A DNA stretch of 64,000 nt from Eulemur rufifrons (Eukaryota; Chordata; Mammalia; Primates; Lemuridae). Both the position numbers and the translations under genes were made by a program. The stretch is from contig NC_090997.1 in NCBI RefSeq assembly GCF_041146395.1, forward strand, positions 37,799,501 through 37,863,500. Direction: 5' to 3'. Shown piece after piece: positions 25,466 to 37,637 of this stretch (the stretch's first letter is position 1; the number at the start of each line of letters is the position of its first letter). Under the pieces are notes generated by a model. It was not told where the DNA came from. It saw only the letters and a program-made list of their open reading frames with translations, and made no database searches.

Positions 25466-25510
25466 GGTGGAGGGGGTAGGGGGTAGGGGGTGGAGGGTGG
25501 AGGGGTGGGA
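25466..25510 (+). promoter_or_regulatory. G-rich tract in the L1 3' UTR (G4-prone)
   Basis: At least six runs of three to five G within 45 bases (ggaggggg, tagggggtaggggg, ggagggtggaggggtggg). A G-quadruplex-prone tract is a known feature of L1 3' UTRs. Confidence 0.7.
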
Positions 25511-25689
25511 TGGTAAACCCATAACTAATAGAAACAGGGCAACTGTATGGGGAAGGACACGCTTGTCCTGGCTTGGGTGAGGTAAACACATTTCATGTAA
25601 CCAAAATGTTTGTACCCCCATAATATCCTGAATTTAAATTAATTAATTAACCCATAGAAATTAAAATTTAAAAATTTTTAATTAAAAAA

Positions 25690-25702
25690 AAACATATGAA
25701 AA
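25690..25702 (+). repeat. Right target-site duplication of the inner L1
   Basis: aaacatatgaaaa, the same as 21924-21936. Outer L1 ORF2 resumes here. Confidence 0.92.
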
Positions 25703-26458
<756 letters not shown>

Positions 26459-26465
26459 GGTAAAC

Positions 26466-26790
26466 TAATACTTTTTGTAACAACATGGATGGAACTGGAG
26501 ACCATTCTCCTAAGAGAAGTATCACAAGAATTGAAAAATAAATACCACATGTACTATTATTAATAAATTGGAACTAATTGATCAGCACTCATATGTACAT
26601 ATGGAGCTAAAACTCAATGGAAGTCAAGCAGGCAGGAGGGAGTGGAGGAGATGGGTAAAATCACACCTAATGAGTACCATGCACACTATCTGGGTGATGG
26701 GCACACTTACACCTTTGACTCAAATTGTACAAAAGCAATTCATGTAGGCAAACCATTTTTATCCCTGTAATATTCTGAAATTTAAACAAA
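26466..26790 (+). other. Outer L1 ORF2 end and 3' UTR
   Basis: The closing ORF2 codons and 3' UTR of the outer L1, ending 'tattctgaaatttaaacaa' just before the right duplication at 26791-26803. The tail differs from that of the inner element, in agreement with an older subfamily. Confidence 0.8.
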
Positions 26791-26803
26791 AAGAGTTGTA
26801 TAG

Positions 26804-28239
26804 TTGTCACTGATAAAAGCGTCATATATTCCCCTTCCTTTAGTATCTAGAAGAAAATACTGTTTGGAGAACAGGTCTTCAGATTATGTGTATTGCTCAG
26901 ACATAGTGGAAAGAAGGGCACAGGATTTTCATATCAGGCATATATAATTTTGATTGAATATTTAATAAATGAATGAAGGAAAGTGCTCTGCTTTCAATTA
27001 TTATTTCCTATGAGGTGTGTTTAGTGGTAAGAAACAAGGATCCGGCAGCTATGAGCCCAGGACTGATTAATGCATCATTCTACATATTTTGAAGTATGTT
27101 GGGACACCATTTCCATCTCTTGCCAGCTCAAGAGAATGAAGAAGAGGGTTACCAAAATGGACAAGAATATGTGTGTATGAACATAAGGAGTAAGAAATAA
27201 GCGCTTAGTTTACTTTTGCTTCACTTTCTACAGTCACTATTTATTGTGGCTGCTACAAAAATTTAATCACTCAAAGAACAGATAAGCTTTTTTCTGCTCA
27301 TGGATATTTTTGCTGACCATGCAGAAGTTAATTCATAGAAAATTTTAAGGTGTACTCAAAGGGATTATATGTAAATACATCCCATCTATATTTTCTCCTC
27401 AAAATGAGGCAAAGGAAGCACAGCAGTAAATGTGATCAATTATGGCAGAATGATGGCAGGATGTATTAATAGTCTGAAAGACTATCATCAAGTCAAGCTG
27501 CTATTCAAAGGAAATATGGAAAAATCCATTAGAATGTCAAAAACCATATATTGTAGAGGCAATGTTTACAAGCAGAGTATACTTCTGAACAGGCAGTTAC
27601 ATAACAAGAATTAGACTTGATCTCTGCTGCCAGAAGATCCAACATAATTTGACATTCACCAACTACGTTTTTGGAAATAAAATTACTAGCATCCTAGCAA
27701 TTGTGAAAGTTATAAAGTTGGTAGCGATAATGCAAAAACATTGAGTATATCACATTGTAGGAAATATCAAAAATCTAAAACGTTAAAATAAATGTTAATA
27801 AGGCAAGAAGTGATAGATTTCTGAATACAGAGGTCTTCTTCCCTGAAAGTTGTTCTTTACAATGGAGTAAACATTTTAAATATTTCCATATATAATTAAC
27901 TTTTATCCATTCTCTTGTAACATGACATACCTGCCAAATATTGTTACAACTATGTCAGTATGACACTTGGTTTACAATTAAAATTATTTACTTTTCATTG
28001 AGTATAAGAAAATGACTACATCATGATAAAATGAGCTTCTCAAGGTACAAGCAGGCCCATTTATAAGTGTTTTTTCTGCATTAATTATTTACTATTGAAG
28101 ACTTTCAAGCCCAAAATAGATGTTATTTTCAAAATGCCATTGAAGAAGAAAACTTTTTTCTATTCTTTTTCCTTTATTTTATTTTAGTTTTAAATCATGA
28201 AAACTAAAACTTGACAAATATTCATAGCAAAAATAAATG
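26804..28239. other. Unclassified DNA
   Basis: No gene seen. The frame at 27432-27614 matches no protein family I know. Confidence 0.4.
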
Positions 28240-28765
28240 TATCTTGTAATGCAATAATTGCCTTTCTAAGTATATACTAAGGAGAAACACCTGCATATGT
28301 TCAAGAGGGAACATTTATTAATTAAAGAATGTTCCATTACTGTTTATATAGCAAAATCTGAAATGCTCATCAATTAGAGAGTGGTGAATAAATTGTGTTA
28401 TGTTCAGCAAATAGAAAGTTATTCAGCAGTTAAAAGAATTACAGTGATACATAGCCATATGTATCAAAGTAAAAAATATGAAAAGATGGCATACAACATG
28501 CAACCCATTTGCATATAACAAAAATAAAAATTATATGTCTTTATGGATGCATGTAGATGTCATAAACTTTATAAAAGGGAAATGTAGAAAATAATGAAAC
28601 AGGATTCAGGATAACATTAACTCCAATTTAGTAGAAGGCAGAGGAATGGATTAGCCAAGATAAACCATATCGTTAGACATAAGTTCTTGTCTAGAATTTC
28701 CTAGGTTTTGTTTGGGACTTATAAATGGTTATTTTATTATAAAAATAAAGCTAATAAAGGAAAGA
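28240..28765 (+). mobile_element. Old L1 3' end (L1ME/L1MC-like)
   Basis: 'taagtatatactaaggaga', 'attactgtttatatagcaa', 'ctcatcaattagagagtgg' and 'agcagttaaaagaattaca' follow the order of the last part of ORF2 and the 3' UTR of an ancient L1. It ends in an A-rich tract (ataaaaataaag). Strongly diverged. Confidence 0.55.
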
Positions 28766-28812
28766 ATGGAGGGAAGGTAAAGAGGAAGGGAGGAAGGGAG
28801 GAAAGAAGGCTA
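28757..28812 (+). repeat. Purine-rich simple repeat (GGAA-like)
   Basis: Interrupted ggaa/gga units directly at the end of the old L1, likely grown from its A-rich tail. Confidence 0.7.
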
Positions 28813-29990
28813 TGAATGGATCAACAATGAGAAAGCATAATGACCCAAGGATCATGGTTAGTCCAATTCTATGCATCTACAGAACAAAAACAAAACATAC
28901 AAAAGCAACAGTAATAGAACCAATGTGCAAATTCTTTGTATACACCAAGAGTTTTTTTGTTAAAAGACACTGGCCTCAATTCTTTACCTTTTGTAAATTG
29001 GGCACTAGACTAAGCACAATTAGGCTCACTGTATCAGAGGATTATTTTACTTTTCCTATGTCACCTCAATCACTTTATAACCTACTTTCCAGACACCATA
29101 ACTGACACCCCTTATCATAATGTCTTTAGATAATAAAAAACATAATGTAAAAGCAAAACACTGATATTCTCAGCACTAACCTAGCTAGCACTGGAAACTA
29201 AAATCCTACCATGTTCTGAGAAACATGTTTTTGTTTGTTTCTTTGTCTTGTTTGCAACCATCTAAGTTTAAATGCTGATTGATTGGTTTGTTTATTCTAC
29301 AGATGGTTGATTGGTTTGTTTATTCAACTGATGGCTATATCTCTGCCTACAGCTCTATTGGCACAGTAAAATGTTATTTGTTGATTGTATTAAGGTGCTG
29401 GTTATTGCTGATATTACTAGATACCTGGTAATATCTGTAATGTCTTGAATAAATCTACCTAGAGAGATTCTCAAGTTGATCCAGGTATCACTGACAAAAT
29501 GGTGATACAAGATACCTAAATGAACTGAATTAAATCTGCAACTCCAGTTTAATATTTAGTGAGAAATATTTATGAGCCATTGCCTTATATTGTTTAAAAT
29601 GCACAGAGAGTGGACTATCAAAATCAAGACATTTCCCCAGGGCTTTGCCTTTGTCCTGAGTACTCCTCCACCTCACACATACCTAGTCCTCAAGTCTTCC
29701 ACACACTTGATTCGGGAGGGGCACCTTCTCTATGGAACACTCCCACATTAGGATTGACCACTTCCTCCTCCTTGCCCACATTATTCCCCCTAATGATTTT
29801 GATCATAGTGTGTGAATGTTTAGATTCCACTGACAACGACAGTGGCAAGTATCTTATGTTTCCGGTTCTTTAACTCAGGATGAATGCAGTGATTTATCTT
29901 CTGAATCCTAAACCCACTTGAGGAGTATTCCTGGAGAAAATTACATAGGGAGACCTAATTGTACTATTTTATATTCACTGATATCAATTT
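28813..29990. other. Unclassified DNA with a small tandem duplication
   Basis: No gene seen. At 29279-29297 and 29307-29325 a 19-base sequence (ttgattggtttgtttattc) is repeated exactly with a 28-base period. Confidence 0.4.
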
Positions 29991-30835
29991 CAAATTAGCT
30001 TCAACACTGAAGCTCTTCTGTTCTTCTCATTACCTTACTCTTATCTCTGCAAAACCTCTTGGACTTCTTACCGCAGACCTGTGACCTCTACTCATTTCCT
30101 CTCACTCTTAGCAGATAACCTTGTCCCATACTTTATACAGAAATCAGAACAAACAGGAATTCTCTTAATTTCCTGCTAGGAAACATAAACCTGCCCACCA
30201 TCTGCAACCATTTTCTCCTCAACTTTACAATTAAAAAAGACATGTCTGCCTCTTATTAAAAGTGACGAAGGCACCTATGTTTTGGATCATGTCTTCTCTA
30301 TGTTAACAAGAAACATGGCCCATTTGCCTCTGTTCTTTAAACTTTTTCAACTTATCATATCACAAAAAACAAACAAAAATCCTCCCTGAGCCCAACATCT
30401 TCCTCCAGCTAACATGCTATTTCTCTAGGTCTCATCACAAATAGTTGTCTACAGTGTCTACTATTATTTCCCTACCATATCTATTCTTAATTCATGGCAA
30501 TAAACATTAGGTCTCTGATAGGGTTCTTGTGACGATGGAATTAGGTCCTCAAGTGAATATCACAATTAAAGATAACTATTATTATTCACCAGTTGCTCTT
30601 TCAGGAGCATTCAACAGATTGACCACTCTTCTCTTGCAACATTCTCACTTTGGGGTACTATAATCCATCGATTTTGGACAATTTCCATACTACTTTGACA
30701 CCTCCTTATTCTTCTCTCTTATTAAATTCACCTACTCCACCTGATTCAATGTGAATTTTCTCAGGGGTCTGTTCTTAGGCCTTGTTTAGTTTCATTTACT
30801 TTCTCTGTGAAATAATTTATTTTCATGGTTTCTGT
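29991..30835 (+). mobile_element. L2-like LINE fragment, ORF part
   Basis: 'gcattcaacagattgacca' and 'ttctcaggggtctgttctt' fit the RT region of L2 (AFD..DH and GVPQGS-like boxes) in sense orientation. The match is weak and the frame is broken. Confidence 0.45.
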
Positions 30836-30849
30836 GTCCATAATTTTGC

Positions 30850-31270
30850 TGTATGGGTCAGAGTATCCAGTTGCAAACAAATGTATACAAACTAACTTAA
30901 GTTTAACTTAGAAAGTTAAACTTAGAAAGTTTAACTTAGAAAGCTTACAAAATCTCAAGCAGCGTCAGAGAGCCAGGCTGGAAAGCTAATCCTAGAAACA
31001 GTGCCCACACTGGGAAAATATGCCAGTGAAAATACCAGTGCCACCTCTGAAGAATGGAAGGCTTCTACCACTATGCCTCCCCCCTACAGAGTAGAATCTT
31101 CTCATTTTTCACTTTTACATCCAGGTCTGTCAAAGTTGTGTCTGGTTGTTGGAACTTATGTCACATGTCTGTCCTTATTTAAACTGCAAAGAAGTCAACA
31201 AATGTGAGTTTTCTGAATTCTGGTCAGGGAAAACAGGACTCATAGTTTGAGAGGTTACAGAAAATAGGGA
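30850..31270 (+). repeat. Old interspersed repeat, family not named
   Basis: 'gtatccagttgcaaacaaa' followed by an A-rich 'aacttaagtttaacttag' and 'gagagccaggctggaaag' recalls a common mammalian repeat with a 'caaacaacagaaacc' start. It contains an exact-period tandem repeat at 30902-30943. Confidence 0.35.
30902..30943 (+). repeat. 14-bp unit, three tandem copies
   Basis: tttaacttagaaag, ttaaacttagaaag, tttaacttagaaag: three copies with no spacing and one variant base position. Confidence 0.95.
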
Positions 31271-31449
31271 GAGTACTCCAGCATATTAGGTGACAAGAAA
31301 TGGAAAAGGTCCACTACAGTGCACCTCTTAGCTGTGTGACATTTATGTATATCCTTCTACCAAAGTTAATCTTCCAAATAGCTACATGCTCACAACTATC
31401 CATAAACAAATATACCTTCACTTTCTCAAAAAGGGAGGAAAATTTTATC
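31271..31449. other. Unclassified DNA
   Basis: Nothing recognisable. Confidence 0.4.
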
Positions 31450-33440
31450 AATCATAGTGAATTTCTTAACCATTGAAATTGAGTTCAGTTCATGCTGGAC
31501 CCTCCTCCCTATTGCAATGGTCTATTACTGATTAAAATCTGTCCTTACCACGCTAGCATCTGGTTTTGTTCATCTTTGACAGAAGCATCTGCTCATGCAA
31601 CTTATTTGTGCTTCAGGACCTGCTTAAGGTCAAACCTACATATTTATGCAATTTCTAATTGATGGATCATTGCTGGACACAACCAGTTATATAGGTTGGG
31701 GTACTAGGTACTCCAACTAGGTAACACCAAGTTCATTGGCAAAATCTCAGGTCATTTGGTGCTATATCATAGGTGTGTAGTGCTCATCAGGACCTTATTT
31801 CTGCCAGAAAACCAGAAACAGTTAATCAAAAGGAGAATAGTTATTTGTCAAGAAATCATAGGTTTGCTCTAATACCTTAGGACCTACAGTACGGTTTTCC
31901 TATTAAGGCATAACATAGTATTACAATATCTCCTTCTGTCACAGATACTTTCAAAACCACTGTATTCACTGTCTTAAAGCCCATTGCAAGGTTGCTTTTA
32001 TGAAGTCTGGTCCGGCTGAAAAGCCTTCTCTTGCTGAAGCTCCACTAAAAAATGACATCCTTTTGAACAATTTGGCAAATCAATAAGAGTAGCCACTGAA
32101 ATATGGTAGTAATTTTCTTCAATATCCAAAGAACCCCACTGTACCTCTTTCTTAGCGATTTAGGGGGCAAAGTACAGCAACTTGCCTTTCACTTTGAGTA
32201 ATATATCCTACCATATCCTACACTATAGGATATTCAGAAATGCCTCTAAGGTGACAGATCCCTATATGAAGCAGATTCACTCTGCATTGGTCACCAACTT
32301 GTCTGAGTCTGGTGAAACAGAACATATTCATGCTCGGCAAGTTACGTGGAGAGGATTCATTACTTACAGATAGGCAGAGAGGGACAAGAGAAGTCTAGGA
32401 TTCATTGAGAACTAGTCTCCAAGGTTCAGAAAGTTGCCTGGGGAGAATGGAGTCTTGACTGTACTTGACTGTAGATACATCCATCAATAGATACATCCCA
32501 ATCTCCTGGGTCTTTTCAGGGAACCAATTTAGGAGTTAATTTTGATAAATTTGCTCCAAAAATTTCCATAATTTATTGAACTTACCTTTTCAACTCAAGG
32601 AATTTTATGGCATCTTTACATCATTCAGCATAGGCCACTATTGTGTATAAATGTCAGTCAACTAATTGAGCAAGCAATTAAAATATTTGATGGATTCTAG
32701 CTATAAAACTCTAGGCAATAAGAGGCTATGGAAAGAGACATAAGGAAAATTTTCTTCCCTTGCAAAGTACTTGTCTTAGGGGTAGTGAGGCAAAGCATTA
32801 ATAGCCCGAACAGACTGGAAAAGAGGTGCTGTTTTATTGGCAAGATACTCCATGAGGTTTGGGTATTGGGGGTTCTCTCAAATATCTCCCTTTTGATTCT
32901 GGTATCCTACTGCCTTCCATTCAACATGTTGTTACATAAAAATCTGACAAAGATGTGAATTCAACCTAAGTTAAAATTCAGTAACCCAGAGCATCAGACA
33001 GAATGTTTTATTCTTGGCTATGTCAATCCTCTTGTTGCAACAAAGCATACTTTTGACACAGACATGGTAAGATCCTGATTTTCTTACTATGCCTTGAGCC
33101 AAGAATTTAAAACCCTAACCTTACCATTTTCTGTAATTAAGCTCTCCAGTGCAGCTGGAAGCAACCAGCCTTGCTTTCTTCCTTGTAATCTTTAGTCCTT
33201 CCTACTCGTTCTATACCAACTGCTACATGTTTTTTCTCAAGTCTTCACTTCAATAGCCATTTCGTTTTACAGGATAATTTAAGTAACTGCTTCACATGCT
33301 ATGTCATTTAACACCAGAGTTTCCAGTTCTGTAATAACTAGATCTTCAGTGCTTTCAATCCCAACCAGCTTAAGTAACCTATTCATTGATTTCCATTTCC
33401 TTGAGGGCCTGTTGCCTCTCTTGGGGCAAAATTCTACAGT
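31450..33440. mobile_element. Possible endogenous retrovirus (ERVL/MaLR) internal remains
   Basis: Several phrases, such as 'ccagttctgtaataactag' and 'gtgctttcaatcccaacca', recall the internal sequence of old MaLR elements. No conserved protein motif is readable, orientation is uncertain and no frame is open. This is recognition of wording only. Confidence 0.3.
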
Positions 33441-34040
33441 GGTCAGGATTCTTAGTTGGAAACATTAGAAGATATTCTAGCTTATTTAAGGAGAAAATGA
33501 GTTTTTAAAGGGATATTTTGGACCTTATATAAATTGGGGAGGGGCCAGAGGACAAGATTCTGAAACTACCCTCCCAAGAGCAATAGCAACACACCACAAC
33601 CTAAGAGCTGTTCTGGAAAAGACACCGTGGCCGTGGCACTTGGGACATATTGCCATTAGAACTGGATGCCTGATTCTCCACTCACTACCTCTCCCACCCC
33701 CTCTCCCCCACACAGGGAAAAACAAAAACAAAGAAAACCCTCCATATCTGTCATTACATACGCCAGAAGTATGCATTCCTCTTCCAGCAGTCACCGCTTC
33801 ATAATGCTAACTTTCTAATGCAAATCAAGTGGGTTCAACTGACTAGAGAAATCTAAGCTAAAACTTAGAATATCTAAGATTAAAACATCTAAAACTGTAA
33901 GGGAGTTCTTTGCCTTGGGGAGACAGACTAACAATATGAGAAACTACCAAAATATAGGGAAAACATTAGGCCACCACAAATGATGAATGTCCACTACATG
34001 GGGCATGTGTTAAGAAAACCTGAATTGGTATCATCAATCC
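33441..34040. other. Unclassified, possibly an old interspersed repeat
   Basis: The start (tcaggattcttagttggaa) is similar in style to the repeat at 30850. 33660-33720 is C-rich. No gene seen. Confidence 0.3.
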
Positions 34041-34458
34041 TGTGGTAGGCATTACCGCCACTCACCAGTATTTCTAGATCTCTTCCTCTACCTACATAGT
34101 AATGCGAAACTACACTTACTTCCCTCTAGAAGTGAGCAGAGGTCATGCAATTTACGTTGGCTGATGGAATATAAATGGAAGTGAAGGGACAAGTGTTACT
34201 TCAGGACAGAAACCTGTTTGGGCCGATACGCCTTTGCACATGCTCTCTTGGCCTGCCCTGGTGAACACTGAAACCTCAAGCAGAGATGGCAGCATTACAG
34301 CATGGGGAGGCCTCCACCAGCCCTTCCCATGCTGATAACCTGGAAAGGCTCCTTCACAACCTGCAAGGGACATATAGCAAAAGCAAGAAATAAATCGCCG
34401 TGTTCTAACTTCTTGAAATGTTGCTGTGACATAATAATCTAACCCATGCTGACTGACA
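34041..34458 (+). mobile_element. LTR-like repeat (MaLR/MLT1-like), about 418 bp
   Basis: It starts TGTGGTAGGC and ends GACTGACA. The 3' end holds 'agcaagaaataaatcgccg' (a poly(A) signal AATAAA) followed by 'tgttgctgtgacataataa', which is the usual order at the end of such LTRs. No matching target duplication is left. Confidence 0.5.
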
Positions 34459-34539
34459 GAAGCCCAGACCTCTCTTCTGACTGTACATTTGATACTGCGC
34501 ATACCTGACAGCTTGCAAGGCATGACACTCATCACACAG

Positions 34540-35510
34540 GCACTCCAAACTCAACATGTCCAAAACCGAGCTCATGATATTTCCCCCACACTATTTTTCC
34601 TCAGTAAATCGTCCAACAGACACGTGTCTACTTAATCTAAAAACTTAAGGAGCATTCCTGATTCTTCCCATTTCCTTATTATCTGTATGCTGTTAATTTC
34701 CAAGGGTTATGGTTTTCATTTTCTTTCTATTTCTATAGTTCTGGTTTCCCTTTCCAACAGCCTAAGTCCAAAAATCCATCAGTTCTTAAATGATTTAATG
34801 AAATCATCTCATACCTAGTTACCCACATTTAGCCCTGCCTTCGAACCCAGCCTCCATACTACAGCCAATGTAGTTCTTTTGTTTAATTATTTTATATATG
34901 AGTTTGATTACATAGCTCTCATCCTTAAAATCCATTAATGGCTTCTCCTTTGTCATAGTGTAGAGTCCTGACTGAGCTGTTTATGGTCCTCCATGGTTTA
35001 GCCTTTTGTTCATTTTTTCTTCACTTTCACCTCCAGAAGTGCTGACTGGCACTCAGTTCTCAGGATATGCTGACCTCCTTCCCACCTCAGAGCGTGTGTT
35101 CCTGCTGTTGTTTCTTCCTGTCTGAAGCCTCTTCTCCAACCACCTCACTACATCCGCTACTACTTCCCCCACCTTTATCTTGCTACAAATACCCACACTC
35201 CTTTCTATTCTGCTCATGCATCCTTCACATCTCCGCTTAATGTTATTGCCTCAGGAAGCATGCCTCAATTCCTTGATCTTCCAGACCTATTATAGTCTCC
35301 AAAAGTAGTTCATACTTAATGTTCATGCTCACCTTTTCCTTGTTATAACACATATGGGGTTTATCTTCTCAAAATACATTTACACTCTACAATGAAGAAA
35401 ATATTGGTTTCTTTTTATGGTTTCTTCAATCCTAGACCATAAGAGATCATCAGTAATATTTTTTTAAATGAGGTTTGAAGCTGAGTAAATGAATGAATAA
35501 CTGAAATGGC
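34540..35510 (+). mobile_element. L2 LINE fragment, sense
   Basis: Codons from 34547 read KLNMSKTELMIFP, a conserved box in the L2 reverse transcriptase. Later text ('agcatgcctcaattccttg', a degraded 'caataa...gaatgaata' end at 35490) follows the L2 3' order. The frame is broken. Confidence 0.75.
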
Positions 35511-37022
35511 TCCTAGAAGATGCTTTCACATACTGGCCATACTTCCAGTTTTTTTTTTTTTTAATCGCTCTGCCAACTTAAGTCCCTGTTCAGCTTTTTT
35601 TTCTATAACTTGGTAGATTTAAAAATTGTCCTGTTTGTTGCATACATCATGATATCTGCCCATCTGCTCTTTATTTTGTTTCATTTGTTCTATTTATATT
35701 CAGCTTACTGCTTGTATGGAATTATTTTGGTGTCAATCTTCTTAATTGTTTGGAAACCAAGGGCTTGTTGATTTCTCATGCCCCATGCTAACACAGAATA
35801 CTGACACTTTTCTTGGATTCAAGTATTTGCAGAAACTATTAAATGTCCTCCACAACTGGGAAGATGGATAAAAAATTAGAAAACTGTGATACTTTCATTT
35901 TTTTTTCACTTCCAAACTGAAAGAAATTCTATTTTGGAATAGAAATGCATCTTGATCTATGTGAATATTCTAACCTTTACCTCTAGAAAGCATTTCAGTA
36001 AATCAGTCAAATATTAAAACTTAGATCTTTAAATATCATCTCTTTGAAAATTGTATTTAGTATTTAATATGACTGATATGTTAACAAAAATTCTGTAATT
36101 TAAATAAATTCTAACTACATAATCTTGATATGAAACAATCCAAGTTAATGAACTAGAAAGTAGAATAGAACATTTTTCATATAGCTTAAGTCAGGTGAAA
36201 ATGTATCTGAAGCATAAACCATTGATGGGATATAGGAGAAGATGTTTAAAAGCCTACCCAAAGGAGTAATTTATGACTCTTCCAGGATATTTGGTCTCTA
36301 ATCAATAAATCATGAGCCAGTGGGGTTTCTTAATGAGCACATGTCTGGGATAGATAGTAGAAATTTGGCTGGTCCCACAGGTGATTTTTAAAAATGGATC
36401 CAAATTCTCCATAAATCTCTATTACCTTTCATCAGTGTTTCTTTGAAGGGTTCATGGTAGCTGTCATGACGTGTTCTCCCATACCATGTTGAAGAACTGA
36501 GAAAACTGCTATAAAAATGCAAATTTGGAGGGCATTAATGGATTTTTCTCTTGAAGTTGCCTGGATATCATTCAGAGAAATAACAAGCATTTGTGGTAAA
36601 CAGTAAGGAGGAGGACTAAAAAACAGTTACAGTGTGGTCTTCAGCAGACTTTTAAAGAGCAACATTAGTGTAATTAAAGTACAACCTTCAATGAACTTCT
36701 TTTCTCTATGAACAGATTTTTAGAAGACACATAACATTAATGGGCAAATATACGAGTCAGAAATTACTTGGATCTTTATTGTGAACAACACAACTTGTCT
36801 ACCACCATGCCTAGGTCAAAGACTCTTCCAAGAATTTTCTCCAAGTAAAGAGTTTTGCCGTCTGGTAGGTTCCAGGGTATTCTAATAATAATCTGAAAGA
36901 TCTTTTAAAATCTCTCTTCTGGTGAAAGAAATGTAAAACCTCACCAGTACATCTGTTTTGCTTATTGTAGATCACACCCAGGGAAAATCCATTTTATGTT
37001 TCTTTGGGAGTTATAGGGTATA
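35511..37022. other. Unclassified DNA
   Basis: No gene or nameable repeat. There is a 14-base T-run near 35550. Confidence 0.4.
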
Positions 37023-37637
37023 TGTTACTATGCCCAGGAGACACAAACTTTTCTAGAGACAGGACATAAGCCTCAATATCTGTACTGACTACATGTCTCT
37101 GATGATTTGACATCTGGGAACTTGCTGACCCTGGAGAGACTGCCCCTCCCAGGGCTAGCCAGTTTCTAGAGATAGTAAATGCCTCTCCTGCAAGCATAAC
37201 TTTCAGTACAAACTAACCAATCCGGAGCCCTACCCTAATCATCCCATTTATAGGGCTTTTCCAGGGCTCTCATGGGCCACTATCCTCCTACCGTAGTTAC
37301 CCCAGGGATAGGTACTAGATGACTAGGGACATCTCCCATACCCCAGAACCCACTGAACTTATTTAAATTAGACAATCCTCATCCTGTTTACCCTGCCTTA
37401 CCCATTCCTTCCTGCAAAAACCACAATACAGGCTATTGCTCGTGTCTTCCTTGGTCTTTCTGCCTCCTGACTGAGCCTAGTGCTTCCCCACATGCCACGC
37501 CCCTGCCCCCTGGCTTGGCACGCCCCCTCACCTCTTGGGGTCTGTGAGCTTAACAAACTGTCTTTTCAATGGCAATTTTCTCCTGATCTGTTGGCCTTAT
37601 CATACCTAAATAATAATAAAACCTGCATTTTAAAGCA
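37023..37637 (+). mobile_element. Solo LTR of an endogenous retrovirus, ERV1-like
   Basis: About 615 bp from TGTTACTATG to TTTTAAAGCA. Readable promoter parts are a CCAAT box (37217), an AT-rich TATA-like element (atttaaatta, 37361) and a GC-richer R region with 'cttccttggtctttctgcc'. A degraded poly(A) signal (aacaaa at 37552) is followed by 'tttctcctgatctgttggc'. This is the layout of gammaretrovirus-like LTRs. No internal retroviral region is beside it, so it is a solo LTR left by recombination. No clear 4-bp duplication is left. Confidence 0.6.

Larger units (their letters stand above)
21937..25689 (+). mobile_element. Inner L1, internally deleted, inserted into the outer L1
   Basis: A 3.75-kb element with its own G-rich 5' end (ggaggggggg), a long GC-richer 5' UTR (21937-23839), an ORF1 remnant, then a jump at about 24835 straight to the last part of ORF2 (24840-25410), and a 3' UTR with a G-rich tract and an AT-rich tail. 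Endonuclease and most of reverse transcriptase are absent. Exact 13-bp duplications show it arrived by target-primed reverse transcription. The deletion could have happened before insertion (a non-autonomous element carried by other L1s) or after. Confidence 0.88.

Noticed and set aside
31450..33440. Possible full endogenous retrovirus between LTR-like pieces
   Set aside because: No readable gag, protease or pol motif and no matching LTR pair; kept only as a low-confidence remnant.
34152..34535. 127-codon - strand frame
   Set aside because: It runs antisense through an LTR-like repeat.
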